This document shows, in pieces, positions 8,028 to 16,129 of a DNA stretch of 19,531 nucleotides. Origin of the DNA: an uncultured Methylococcaceae bacterium. Lineage in GTDB: Bacteria; Pseudomonadota; Gammaproteobacteria; Methylococcales; Methylomonadaceae. Where the stretch lies: assembly GCA_903939355.1 (NCBI GenBank), contig CAJAHC010000194.1, forward strand, positions 1 to 19,531, given 5' to 3'. The notes beneath the pieces were generated by a model, which saw only the letters and a list, made by a program, of their open reading frames with translations, was not told the DNA's origin and did no database searches. Each line of letters opens with the position of its first letter. The first letter of the stretch is position 1. A program made the translations under genes and the position numbers.

Positions 8028-8639
8028 ATGGAACCTTATAAAAAACATGAAAGTATCGCTGCTTTGATGGATCGTAGTAATGTCGATACTGATCAGATTA
8101 TTCCAAAGCAGTTTTTAAAGAGAGTAGAGAGAAGTGGTTTTGGCGTGCATCTATTCCATGATTGGCGATTCAATGATGATGGCACTGATAATGTAACATT
8201 TGAGCTGAACAAGCCAGCCTTTAAAGGAGCTAGAATTTTGGTGGCTGGGGATAATTTTGGCTGTGGTTCATCCCGTGAGCATGCACCTTGGGCTATTGCC
8301 GACTATGGCTTTAATACCATTATCTCAACCAGCTACGCAGATATTTTTTATAATAATTGTTTTAAAAACGGCATCTTGGCTATAAAAGTCAATAAAGATC
8401 AGCTAGATAATCTGATGGCAGAGATAAACGCTAATCAAGGCGTTAGTTTTATTGTTGACTTAGAAAATCAGCAAGTTATTACGCCCGCAGGTAATGGTTT
8501 TAGTTTTGATATAGATCCTTTTCGTAAAGGTAATTTGTTAAGTGGATTAGATGATATTGGTTTGACTTTGAAGCATATTGATACAATCACCGAATATGAA
8601 AAGCAGCATAAACAAACTTATCCTTGGCTTTGGGCTTGA
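8028..8639 (+). CDS. leuD: 3-isopropylmalate dehydratase small subunit
   Basis: Small (swivel-domain) subunit that closes over the LeuC active site and helps choose the substrate. The 203-residue length is normal. Conserved segments are SNVDTDQIIPKQFLK (17-31), GDNFGCGSSREHAPWA (74-89), with the substrate-binding SSREH, and SYADIFYNNCFKNG (102-115). It lies directly behind leuC with a short gap and a GGA-type ribosome site. The 199 bases after it hold no gene and no clear terminator before cimA, so read-through into cimA is possible. Confidence 0.97.
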   Translation: MEPYKKHESIAALMDRSNVDTDQIIPKQFLKRVERSGFGVHLFHDWRFNDDGTDNVTFELNKPAFKGARILVAGDNFGCGSSREHAPWAIADYGFNTIISTSYADIFYNNCFKNGILAIKVNKDQLDNLMAEINANQGVSFIVDLENQQVITPAGNGFSFDIDPFRKGNLLSGLDDIGLTLKHIDTITEYEKQHKQTYPWLWA

Positions 8640-8838
8640 TTAAGTTGTTAAGTAAAGAAAGCGTTGCTGTGAGAGTGATTAGTGCACTATTTTGGATGCA
8701 AAAAGTGATGTACGGAAAAACCAATCTTGGCCGAGGATGAAAGCATTTTTAGGTGCTTATCAAATGTTTTAGGCCATTAAAACTAACTTACTGCGCTAAA
8801 AATAAATCCGTAACCAGAAAAACACAGGTTAATAAAGT

Positions 8839-10401
8839 ATGTCCACAGATTCAAGAACTATTCAACTGATGGACACTACGTTGCGTGATGGTGAGCAAAC
8901 GCAGGGCGTATCCTTTACACCAACCGAAAAAGTTAATATTGCTAAGTTTTTATTGAATTCCTTGCGAGTTGATAGGATTGAAGTTGCTTCTGCACGTGTT
9001 TCTCAGGGTGAAAAAGAAGCGGTAACCAATATTAATCAATGGGCTAAACAAGAAGGTTTTGATGGCTGCGTTGAAGTTCTTGGATTTGTTGATCATACTA
9101 AAAGCGTTGACTGGATTCTGGAAACGGGTGGCAGAGTAATTAATTTACTTACTAAGGGTAGCGAAAAACATTGTCGTGAGCAATTAGGTAAAACACTTTT
9201 CCAGCATACTGAAGATATTATACGGACAGTAAATTATGCTTTGCATAAAGGTCTTAGGGTTAATGTCTACCTAGAAGATTGGTCGAATGGCTATCAGAAT
9301 AGCCCAGACTATGTTTATGGATTAATGGATAATTTACGCCACATTGGTATTAATCACTTTATGTTACCTGATACATTGGGAGTCTTATCGCCTGATGAAG
9401 TATTCAATAATTTAAGTGATATGTGTTATCGCTATCCCGAGATTCAGTTTGATTTCCACCCGCATAATGATTATGGCTTGGCAACCGCTAATGCAGTAGC
9501 CGCTGTTCGGGCGGGCGTTAATTCTATACATTGTACTATTAATTGTTTGGGTGAGCGGGCAGGTAATGCCTCATTAGCCGAAGTTGCAGTCGTATTGCGA
9601 GATAAAATGAGCATGCAACTGTCTATTGATGAAAGCCATATCGTACGAATCAGTAATATGGTTGAAAGTTTTTCCGGGAAGCGTGTTGCGGCTAATGCAC
9701 CAATTGTTGGGGCTGATGTTTTTACCCAAACGGCAGGTATTCACGCTGATGGAGATCAAAAAGGTGGCTTATATAAGACCAAATTGGGTCCCGAACGTTT
9801 TTCCCGTATTCGTAGCTATGCGTTAGGTAAGATGAGTGGTAAAGCGTCATTGAAAAAAAATCTGGAGCTTTTGGATCTTGATCTTTCGGAAGAGAATCAG
9901 AAAAAAGTTTTGGAGAGGATTGTTAGTCTTGGAGATTCAAAGCAGACTATCACGACAGATGATTTGCCCTTTATTATCGCTGATGTTTTGGAAAGTAAAA
10001 ATTATCAACATATTAAATTGTTAAATTGTTCTATTACCAGTGGGCTTGATTTAGAATCTACGGCCAGTATAAGAGTCAATGTTAATAGTACCAAGCATGT
10101 TGCTTCAGGTTCCGGAAATGGCGGCTTTGATGCCTTTGTTGATGCTATAAACAAGGTAATGAGTTGTCATAATTATACCTTGCCTGGATTGGTTGATTAC
10201 GAGGTGAGGATTCCCAAGGGTGGCCATGCCAGTGCTTTAACCGAGTGTGTCATTACTTGGGATTGTAGTGGTGAGTTACGCAAAACTCGAGCTGTTCACT
10301 CTAATCAGGTATTTGCCGGGGTTTTAGCAGCGCTTAAAATTATTAATATGCAGTTGCATGAACTCGATCTGACTTCACGAATAAATGATAGTTCATCCTA
10401 A
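8839..10401 (+). CDS. cimA: (R)-citramalate synthase, LeuA/CimA family
   Basis: A 520-residue DRE-TIM aldol condensing enzyme that probably joins pyruvate and acetyl-CoA to (R)-citramalate, giving 2-oxobutyrate for isoleucine without threonine. It has the barrel motif TTLRDGEQTQGVSF (13-26), metal ligands Asp17, His207 and His209 (FHPHND) and Asn243 (GERAGN), and a C-terminal LeuA-type allosteric domain (about 385-515). As I recall the Leptospira interrogans citramalate synthase, its pyruvate-pocket residues are Arg16, Asp17, Leu81, Leu104, Tyr144, Glu146 and Thr179; all are present here at the same numbers, within closely similar segments such as NLLTKGS, VYLEDWSNG and LPDTLGVLSP. His302 and Asp304 also agree. 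Automatic annotation may call it 2-isopropylmalate synthase, the main alternative. It sits where leuB often lies in proteobacterial leuCD operons. Feedback by isoleucine is expected for the family but not shown by sequence. Confidence 0.82.
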   Translation: MSTDSRTIQLMDTTLRDGEQTQGVSFTPTEKVNIAKFLLNSLRVDRIEVASARVSQGEKEAVTNINQWAKQEGFDGCVEVLGFVDHTKSVDWILETGGRVINLLTKGSEKHCREQLGKTLFQHTEDIIRTVNYALHKGLRVNVYLEDWSNGYQNSPDYVYGLMDNLRHIGINHFMLPDTLGVLSPDEVFNNLSDMCYRYPEIQFDFHPHNDYGLATANAVAAVRAGVNSIHCTINCLGERAGNASLAEVAVVLRDKMSMQLSIDESHIVRISNMVESFSGKRVAANAPIVGADVFTQTAGIHADGDQKGGLYKTKLGPERFSRIRSYALGKMSGKASLKKNLELLDLDLSEENQKKVLERIVSLGDSKQTITTDDLPFIIADVLESKNYQHIKLLNCSITSGLDLESTASIRVNVNSTKHVASGSGNGGFDAFVDAINKVMSCHNYTLPGLVDYEVRIPKGGHASALTECVITWDCSGELRKTRAVHSNQVFAGVLAALKIINMQLHELDLTSRINDSSS

Positions 10402-10504
10402 ATGTGAGTCTTGGTTTTACTAGTTAAGCCACATTCAGCTTTATTCATCGGCTTTGTAGGCTACACTGTGAAATATAAATTCATAAGAATCAGAGAGTTT
10501 CGTG

Positions 10505-11059
10505 ATGAGTAAGCAAAAGTTATCGTTGCAAGAGCAGTTGTTAAAGTCTGGTTTAGTGAGTTCTGCGCATGCCAAAAGTGCTAAATCTGACAAGCATAAG
10601 CAAGTTCAACAGCAGCGTAATAATAATGTAAAAGTAGTTGATGAAGCAAAAGAACTCGTTAAAAAAGCACAAGCAGAAAAGATTGAAAGGGATAGAGAAT
10701 TAAATCAATTAAGAGTGCAGTACGAAGAGCAAAAGCATCTGCTGGCACAAGTTAAACAGATAATTGAGCTTAATAAGTTACCTAAAGACCCTGATGGGTT
10801 GGCCTATCATTTCACCGATAATAATAAAATAAAAACGCTATATGTCTCTGAAACAATGCGTGAACAAATTATTCGAGGTAAGTTAGCTATTGTAAGGCTG
10901 GGTGAAGTCTATGAAGTAGTTTCATCTGACGTAGCAGAAAAAATAATTGTACGACATATAGCGAGTGTTATTGTAGATAACGAGCATCTCGCTATTGATG
11001 TAAAGAAAGAAGATGATCCTTATGCGAACTATCAAATTCCAGATGATTTGATTTGGTAA
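10505..11059 (+). CDS. DUF2058 family protein (YaiL-like)
   Basis: A 184-residue cytoplasmic protein of the DUF2058/YaiL family, sometimes described as nucleoprotein- or polynucleotide-associated; its function is not established. It begins with the family signature KLSLQEQLLKSGL (5-17), continues with a long charged helix likely to form a coiled coil (about 30-95, rich in Lys, Glu and Gln), then a compact C-terminal domain (AYHFTDNNKIKTLYV, 100-114) and the very typical ending DPYANYQIPDDLIW (171-184). I place the start at the ATG 10505, preceded by AGAGAG; a GTG immediately before it (10502) would add one residue. It is separated from cimA by about 100 bases and ends in a terminator shared with dsbA. 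Confidence 0.9.
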   Translation: MSKQKLSLQEQLLKSGLVSSAHAKSAKSDKHKQVQQQRNNNVKVVDEAKELVKKAQAEKIERDRELNQLRVQYEEQKHLLAQVKQIIELNKLPKDPDGLAYHFTDNNKIKTLYVSETMREQIIRGKLAIVRLGEVYEVVSSDVAEKIIVRHIASVIVDNEHLAIDVKKEDDPYANYQIPDDLIW

Positions 11060-11071
11060 CAAGCTTAGCTG

Positions 11072-11110
11072 AAAAAGGGAGTAAGTCTGATAGAGACTTT
11101 TCCCTTTTTT
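11072..11110. terminator. Bidirectional terminator between DUF2058 gene and dsbA
   Basis: AAAAAGGGA (11072-11080) pairs with TTCCCTTTTTT (11100-11110), and an inner stem AGTCT/AGACT (11084-11088 with 11094-11098) closes on a 5-base loop. The A-run on one side and T-run on the other let it stop transcripts from both directions. It lies in the 55-base gap between two convergent genes. Confidence 0.85.
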
Positions 11111-11114
11111 ATAG

Positions 11115-11723
11115 TTATTTTTTAGTCGTTTCTTGTTTTATAAGTTGATCCATAACTTCAATCATCTTTTCATGCGATCCTGCCAATGTACCATTGGTTT
11201 TGTATTTGCCATTGATAATGATGGCAGGAACGCCTGTTATGCCATAGCGAGCGGCCATGAGAGGCGCTTGGCGCATTTTTGAATCAACAACAAAAGAGTT
11301 ATAAGCTTCTTTGAATTGTGTTTCATTAACACCATGAGTAAGAAAAAACTTGGCTAAGGCTTCTTCAGTATCCAGGCTTTCTTTTTTGTTTTGTATTGCA
11401 TCAAATAAATCAGCATGAACTTTATCAACAACACCTAATGCTTCAGCTGTGTAATAGGCTTTGGCATGCTTGCTCCAAAGCTCATTAAATGCAGCAGGTT
11501 GGCGGATAAATTCAACATTTTTAGGTAGATTCTTTGACCATTTGTCGAGTAACGGCTCAAAGCTGTAGCAATGTGGGCAACCGTACCAAAAAAATTCAAT
11601 AACTTCAATTTTATCAGGATGTTGAGTGGGCTGAGCGGGCGATATTATTTCATAGCCTTTTGGTTCTGCTTGTAACAAAGAACAAAATAATAATAGAACG
11701 ATCGGTAAAATCTTTTTAATCAT
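11115..11723 (-). CDS. dsbA: Thiol:disulfide interchange protein DsbA
   Basis: Periplasmic oxidase that puts disulfide bonds into exported proteins and is re-oxidised by DsbB. The 202-residue precursor has a signal peptide (MIKK, hydrophobic core, cut after LQA near residue 19), the redox motif CPHC (Cys49-Cys52) in EFFWYGCPHCYSFEP, and the cis-proline loop GVPAIIING (Pro166). The size and motif are those of classical gammaproteobacterial DsbA. A good ribosome site (AAGGAC) precedes the ATG. It lies 73 bases downstream of the cytochrome c4 gene on the same strand, the same pairing found in Pseudomonas. Confidence 0.95.
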   Translation of the reverse strand: MIKKILPIVLLLFCSLLQAEPKGYEIISPAQPTQHPDKIEVIEFFWYGCPHCYSFEPLLDKWSKNLPKNVEFIRQPAAFNELWSKHAKAYYTAEALGVVDKVHADLFDAIQNKKESLDTEEALAKFFLTHGVNETQFKEAYNSFVVDSKMRQAPLMAARYGITGVPAIIINGKYKTNGTLAGSHEKMIEVMDQLIKQETTKK

Positions 11724-11796
11724 GGTTTAGTCCTTAATTAATCGTGTCTTCAGGGTAAAAAACAATAAGAAAGCTAAGATGCTTTTAAAGGTGTTC

Positions 11797-12477
11797 TTAT
11801 TTCATCATCGAAATTCTATAAGATAAGGCTTTTATTTCTTCATCAGTCATTTTTTTAGCAATCATATGCATCATGTTGTCTGGATTATTCGTACGAGCAC
11901 CAGATTTAAAATCAGTAAGAGTTTGTATCAAATAATCGGCGTGTTGAGATTTTAATGCCGGAAATGCTGCGGGTTTGTTACCTTCCCCTAAAGGGCCATG
12001 GCAAGCAATGCATGCTGACACTTCTCGGGTTAAATCACCATTACGATATAGGTCGGCGCCTTGAGCAATAATAGTTTGAATATCGACTTTGCTGTTAGAT
12101 TTTTTATCTTCTTTATCCTCTTCATCATCTATAGCTTGGTTTAGAATTGGCAATTCGTTCGATGATATTTTTTGGTTAGCATAGTAAGTTGCAATATCAA
12201 CAATATCTTCCTCACTTAAGCCCGAAGCAATAGCCGACATCATGGGATTTTTTCGGGCACCACTTTTAAATGCTTGTAATTGTTTTATTAGATAGGAAGA
12301 ATGTTGCTCTGCAAGCTTTGGGAATGTTGATACTATGCTGTTACCATTATCACCGTGACAACTGACACATGCCTCTGATTTTTCTTTTCCTGCGTTAATG
12401 GAGTCTTCTGCATGTAAAATACCTGTAGTGCTGGTGAAAGCCAGGGCTATTGAAAGTGCCAACAGTTTTTTTTTCAT
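11797..12477 (-). CDS. Diheme cytochrome c4
   Basis: A periplasmic electron carrier with two heme-c domains, usually passing electrons to terminal oxidases. The 226-residue precursor has a signal peptide (MKKK, hydrophobic core, cut after LHA near 23). Heme sites are CVSCH (37-41) and CIACH (156-160); likely axial methionines lie in NPMM (about 79) and NPDNMM (about 202). The two halves repeat the same pattern (FPKLAEQHSSYLIKQLQAFKSGAR and its counterpart from Phe172), which marks c4. Between them sits a highly charged linker, about 116-130, of mostly Asp, Glu and Lys (DDEEDKEDKK), longer and more acidic than I expect. The start at 12477 is supported by AAGGGGA just upstream; an ATG at 12507 would put ten residues ahead of the signal peptide. 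Confidence 0.92.
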   Translation of the reverse strand: MKKKLLALSIALAFTSTTGILHAEDSINAGKEKSEACVSCHGDNGNSIVSTFPKLAEQHSSYLIKQLQAFKSGARKNPMMSAIASGLSEEDIVDIATYYANQKISSNELPILNQAIDDEEDKEDKKSNSKVDIQTIIAQGADLYRNGDLTREVSACIACHGPLGEGNKPAAFPALKSQHADYLIQTLTDFKSGARTNNPDNMMHMIAKKMTDEEIKALSYRISMMK

Positions 12478-12482
12478 TGAAT

Positions 12483-12489
12483 TCCCCTT
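12483..12489 (-). promoter_or_regulatory. Ribosome binding site deciding the cytochrome c4 start
   Basis: On the minus strand the bases read AAGGGGA five bases before the ATG at 12477. This strong site lies inside the longer open frame that begins at 12507 and argues that the shorter protein, whose first residues form a normal signal peptide, is the real one. Confidence 0.7.
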
Positions 12490-12592
12490 TGGAATAAATT
12501 TAGTCATGTTACGGTAGCCTTTTAATACATGAGTGATGGCTATTTTCTGTAGCCAGATTCTACCCTAATTAGTAAGCTTAAGCGAGGCAACG

Positions 12593-13216
12593 ATGAACCC
12601 AGTTTATCATCAAGCAAAATTTATCAATAGTTCACCTGATCTAAAGGATACACCGGAAGATCAGGGTCGAGAAGTCGCATTTGCGGGGCGCTCAAATGCA
12701 GGAAAATCAAGCGCAATTAACACCTTAACGCGACAAAATGGATTGGCCAGGACCAGTAAAACACCTGGTAGAACGCAGATGCTCAATTTCTTTGAAATAA
12801 ATGAGCAACAAAGATTTGTAGATTTACCTGGTTATGGTTATGCGAAGGTGCCAGTGGTTGTGAAAAAAAAATGGCACGAACTAATGGAAAAGTATTTAAC
12901 CAGACGTAAATCATTGTGTGCAATCATATTGGTTATGGATGTCCGACACCCATTAACCGAGTTCGATTGGCAGATGGTTGAATGGTGTCAGCATACAGGA
13001 TTAGCATTACATATATTGTTAACGAAAGCGGATAAACTGACTTACGGAGCAGCAAAAAATACTTTACTACAAGTTCAAAAGGAACTTAATGATAGTAATT
13101 TTCCATTGACGATACAGTTGTTTTCAGCACTAAAAAAAACAGGTGTTGATGAAGTCCATCAAGCCCTTGATCTTCTGTTTAATCAAGTTGAACAGACAGA
13201 GCCAGCGTCGGAATAA
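12593..13216 (+). CDS. engB: Ribosome-biogenesis GTPase EngB (YihA/YsxC)
   Basis: An essential cytoplasmic GTPase of the TrmE-Era-EngA-EngB class that helps assemble the large ribosomal subunit. The 207-residue protein shows all G motifs: G1 GRSNAGKSS (32-40), G2 region SKTPG (55-59), G3 DLPG (77-80, in VDLPGYGYAKV), G4 TKAD (144-147) and a G5-like SALKKTG near residue 178. Length is normal for the family. The ATG at 12593 is preceded by GAGG (12584-12587). The gene is divergent from cytochrome c4 and convergent with polA; the 70 bases before the polA stop show no convincing terminator. The grouping polA-engB-c4-dsbA is familiar from Pseudomonas and its relatives. Confidence 0.96.
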   Translation: MNPVYHQAKFINSSPDLKDTPEDQGREVAFAGRSNAGKSSAINTLTRQNGLARTSKTPGRTQMLNFFEINEQQRFVDLPGYGYAKVPVVVKKKWHELMEKYLTRRKSLCAIILVMDVRHPLTEFDWQMVEWCQHTGLALHILLTKADKLTYGAAKNTLLQVQKELNDSNFPLTIQLFSALKKTGVDEVHQALDLLFNQVEQTEPASE

Positions 13217-13286
13217 AATATTCAATAAGGCTCACTAAGTATTAACTATTTAATAAATATTGAAAATTAACTGTCAGACTGAATGT

Positions 13287-16001
13287 TTAGTGTGCTTCGT
13301 CCCAATTATTACCCGTACCTATGTCAACAATCAGAGGAACGCTAAGATTGGCTGCAGAGCACATGATATCTCTGATGATAGTGGTATATTGATTTACCTT
13401 ATTTTCTGCAACTTCGAATACCAGTTCATCATGAACTTGCATAATCATTTTGGCATCTGGTACATCTGTTATTAGCCAATGGTCGACAGTAATCATTGCC
13501 CGTTTGATAATATCTGCTGCTGTGCCTTGCATGGGGGCATTAATAGCGGTGCGCTCAGCGTATTGCCGACGAACTGCATTACGTGACTTTATTTCTGGTA
13601 AATATAAACGACGACCAAATAGAGTTTCAACATAACCTTGTTCACGAGCTTGGTCTTTAATATTGTCCATATAATTTTTAACGCCTGGGTAGCGGGTAAA
13701 ATATAAATCTATATACGATTGGGCTTGGCTTCGTGATAAACCGAGTTGTTGTGCCAGTCCAAAAGAAGACATGCCGTAAATCAGTCCAAAATTAATAGCC
13801 TTTGCAGACCGGCGTAAATCAGTGGTTACTTGATCTAGTTCTACTCCAAATACTTCTGCTGCTGTTGCTTTGTGTATATCTTCACCTCCTCCGAATGCTT
13901 TAAGTAAGCCTGCATCAGCAGATAAATGTGCCATTATCCGTAGTTCAATTTGTGAATAATCAGCGGCCACTATCTTATAATTTTGTGGAGCAATAAAAGC
14001 TTGTCTTATTTTACGACCTTCTTCACTGCGGATAGGTATGTTTTGTAAGTTGGGATTGGAAGATGATAATCTGCCGGTAGCTGTAACTGCTTGGTGATAA
14101 GAGGTATGTATGCGGCCTGTTATATCATCAACCTGTTGTGGAAGCTTGTCGGTGTAGGTCGATTTTAATTTACTTAAGCTACGGTAATCAAGAATCACTT
14201 TGGGCAGAGGGTAATCAATAGCTAGTTCCTGAAGAACTGACTCTTCTGTTGATGGTTGACCCTTGGGTGTTTTCTTTAAAACGGGGAGTTTTAGCTGATC
14301 ATAGAGGATATCTTGAATTTGTTTGGGAGAGCTCAGATTAAAAGTGTGTCCCGCAAGGTCATGAGCTTGTTGCTCAAGGGCAATAATATGATTGGCCAGT
14401 TCCAGACTTTGTATGGATAACATGTCTGTATCAATAAGCACGCCATTGTTTTCAATACGAGTAAGCACACTGATAAGGAGTATTTCTATTTCAGTGTATA
14501 GCGCAAGCAAGGTTGGATGCTGGTGAAGTTTAGTCATTAGTGTTTGGTGCAGTTGCAAGGTGATATCTGCATCTTCAGCAGCATAGGTTGCTGCTTGTTC
14601 AATGGTAACTTCCTGAAACGGAATTTGTTTGGCACCTTTACCGGCGACGTCTTCATAATGAATGGTTGTGATGCCCAGATATTCTTTAGCGAGATCATCC
14701 ATATTATGTTTGGTGGCGGTACTGTTTAATACATAAGATTCCAGCATAGTGTCGTGTGTTATACCTCGAAGTGTTATGCCATGATTGGCTAACACGTGGG
14801 CATCATATTTAAGGTTTTGTCCCAGTTTGGCTTTATGTGAGTTTTCTAGTAGGGGGCGAAGTTTTTCTAGAATTTCGTTACGATCAAGTTGATCTGGTAC
14901 TCCCGTATAATTATGCGCTAGAGGGATATAAGCCGCTTTTCCTGGAATTACCGAAAATGAAACGCCTACAATTTCTGCTTTATTATAATCAAGACTGGTA
15001 GTTTCTGTATCGAAGGCAAATAGTTCAGCATTTTCGAGTAGTTCAAGCCATTGTCCAAATTGTTGATAAGTTAGTACAGTGTCGTAGGTGGAGTCAAAAA
15101 TGATGGGCTTATCTTCGATTATTGTTACTTTAGTGTCTACGTTGGTGTCCAACGTTTTGAACCATGAAAGAAAACCTAGTGTTGCTAAGAGATTTTTTAA
15201 TTCATCAATATTTATGGGGCAACGTTTTAAATCGTCCATGGTATAAGGTAAATCAAGATCACATTTGATTGTTGTTAGCTGTTTGGCTAATGGCAATTGA
15301 TGCAGACTGGCGCGGAGACTTTCACCTATTTTACCGGTAATTTTATCGGCATTAGCCGCTAGATTTTCCAAGGTTTGGTACTCTTCTAACCATTTCGCAG
15401 CAGTTTTAGGACCAACTTTAGGTATGCCGGGAATGTTGTCGCTACTATCGCCCATTAATGCTAGGTAATCAATAATCTGTTCTGGTTTTACACCAAACTT
15501 ATCGATGACACCTTGAATATCCATTCGTGTGTTGGACATAGTGTTTTCTAAGATTATATTTTCGGTGACTAACTGCGCCATATCTTTATCACCGGTAGAA
15601 ATAATTACCTTGAAACCCTGTTTTTCAGCAAATTGTGCTAGTGCACCCAAGACATCATCAGCTTCTACCCCAGATTCCATAATTAAAGGCAAGCCCATGT
15701 TGCGAATCAATTCGTGCAGAGGCTTTATTTGAACGCGGAGATCCTCCGGCATAGGTGGTCTGTGAGCCTTGTATTGATCATAGAGATCATTACGGAAGGT
15801 TTTTCCGGGTGCGTCAAAAACAACGGTGATGTATTCACTTTGATAGTCTGCTATCAATTTGCGCAACATGTTGGATACACCATATATTGCATTGGTCGGT
15901 TCGCCCTGAGGATTAGTTAAGGGTGGAATTGCATGATATGCGCGAAATAAAAAGGAGGAGCCGTCGACTAAAATCAGACTTTTTTGTGTTTGTTGTGACA
16001 T
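13287..16001 (-). CDS. polA: DNA polymerase I
   Basis: Repair and Okazaki-fragment-processing polymerase, 904 residues with all three domains. The N-terminal 5'-3' exonuclease covers about 1-290 (LVDGSSFLFRAYHA at 11-24, EADDVLGA at 113-120, GDSSDNIPGIPKVGPKTA at 184-201). The 3'-5' proofreading domain has DTETTSLD (331-338, Asp331 and Glu333) and appears intact. The polymerase domain has motif A DYSQIELR (681-688, Asp681), motif B RRSAKAINFGLIYG (730-743) and motif C QVHDE (855-859, Asp858). Length is near the E. coli protein (928). The ATG at 16001 gives the normal N-terminus, but no purine-rich ribosome site precedes it; instead seven Cs lie two bases upstream. It is read in the same direction as relA, 128 bases downstream of it. 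Confidence 0.97.
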   Translation of the reverse strand: MSQQTQKSLILVDGSSFLFRAYHAIPPLTNPQGEPTNAIYGVSNMLRKLIADYQSEYITVVFDAPGKTFRNDLYDQYKAHRPPMPEDLRVQIKPLHELIRNMGLPLIMESGVEADDVLGALAQFAEKQGFKVIISTGDKDMAQLVTENIILENTMSNTRMDIQGVIDKFGVKPEQIIDYLALMGDSSDNIPGIPKVGPKTAAKWLEEYQTLENLAANADKITGKIGESLRASLHQLPLAKQLTTIKCDLDLPYTMDDLKRCPINIDELKNLLATLGFLSWFKTLDTNVDTKVTIIEDKPIIFDSTYDTVLTYQQFGQWLELLENAELFAFDTETTSLDYNKAEIVGVSFSVIPGKAAYIPLAHNYTGVPDQLDRNEILEKLRPLLENSHKAKLGQNLKYDAHVLANHGITLRGITHDTMLESYVLNSTATKHNMDDLAKEYLGITTIHYEDVAGKGAKQIPFQEVTIEQAATYAAEDADITLQLHQTLMTKLHQHPTLLALYTEIEILLISVLTRIENNGVLIDTDMLSIQSLELANHIIALEQQAHDLAGHTFNLSSPKQIQDILYDQLKLPVLKKTPKGQPSTEESVLQELAIDYPLPKVILDYRSLSKLKSTYTDKLPQQVDDITGRIHTSYHQAVTATGRLSSSNPNLQNIPIRSEEGRKIRQAFIAPQNYKIVAADYSQIELRIMAHLSADAGLLKAFGGGEDIHKATAAEVFGVELDQVTTDLRRSAKAINFGLIYGMSSFGLAQQLGLSRSQAQSYIDLYFTRYPGVKNYMDNIKDQAREQGYVETLFGRRLYLPEIKSRNAVRRQYAERTAINAPMQGTAADIIKRAMITVDHWLITDVPDAKMIMQVHDELVFEVAENKVNQYTTIIRDIMCSAANLSVPLIVDIGTGNNWDEAH

Positions 16002-16048
16002 AGGGGGGGTAGCTGCAAGGTGAAAAAGCCTAATAGATTATCTTAACT

Positions 16049-16121
16049 CGTTCAGTGAATTTATCGTAGGTTTAAAACCTGATTTTAGCTTAGGTAAACT
16101 GAACGATTGGCGTTACAGTTT
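16049..16121. repeat. Overlapping inverted repeats between relA and polA
   Basis: Three related segments are present: CGTTCAGT (16049-16056), its exact complement ACTGAACG (16098-16105), and a second complement CGTTACAGTTT (16111-16121, one bulged base). The middle copy can pair with either outer copy, so two exclusive hairpins are possible. Inside the larger one lies AGGTTT-A-AAACCT (16068-16080). No T-run follows on the minus strand, so a simple terminator for relA is doubtful. Confidence 0.5.
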
Positions 16122-16129
16122 AATTTTTA

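Noticed and set aside
8683..8700. TGCACTATTTTGGATGCA, similar to an NtrC operator, ahead of cimA
   Set aside because: It has one extra base between the half-sites compared with the TGCAC-N7-GTGCA form, and no sigma-54 promoter with correct GG-N10-GC spacing is found nearby (TTGG...GC at 8729-8746 is two bases too long).
8738..8773. Short ATG frame (MKAFLGAYQMF) between leuD and cimA as a leader peptide
   Set aside because: It is only 11 codons, is not enriched in Leu, Ile or Val, and its GAGG directly abuts the ATG, too close to serve as a ribosome site.
10401..10435. Hairpin AATGTG/CACATT just after cimA as a terminator
   Set aside because: The loop is long and no T-run follows, so termination is not supported.
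13260..13475. A 71-codon rightward open frame after engB
   Set aside because: It lies almost wholly antisense to the conserved C-terminus of polA and has no ribosome site or protein features.
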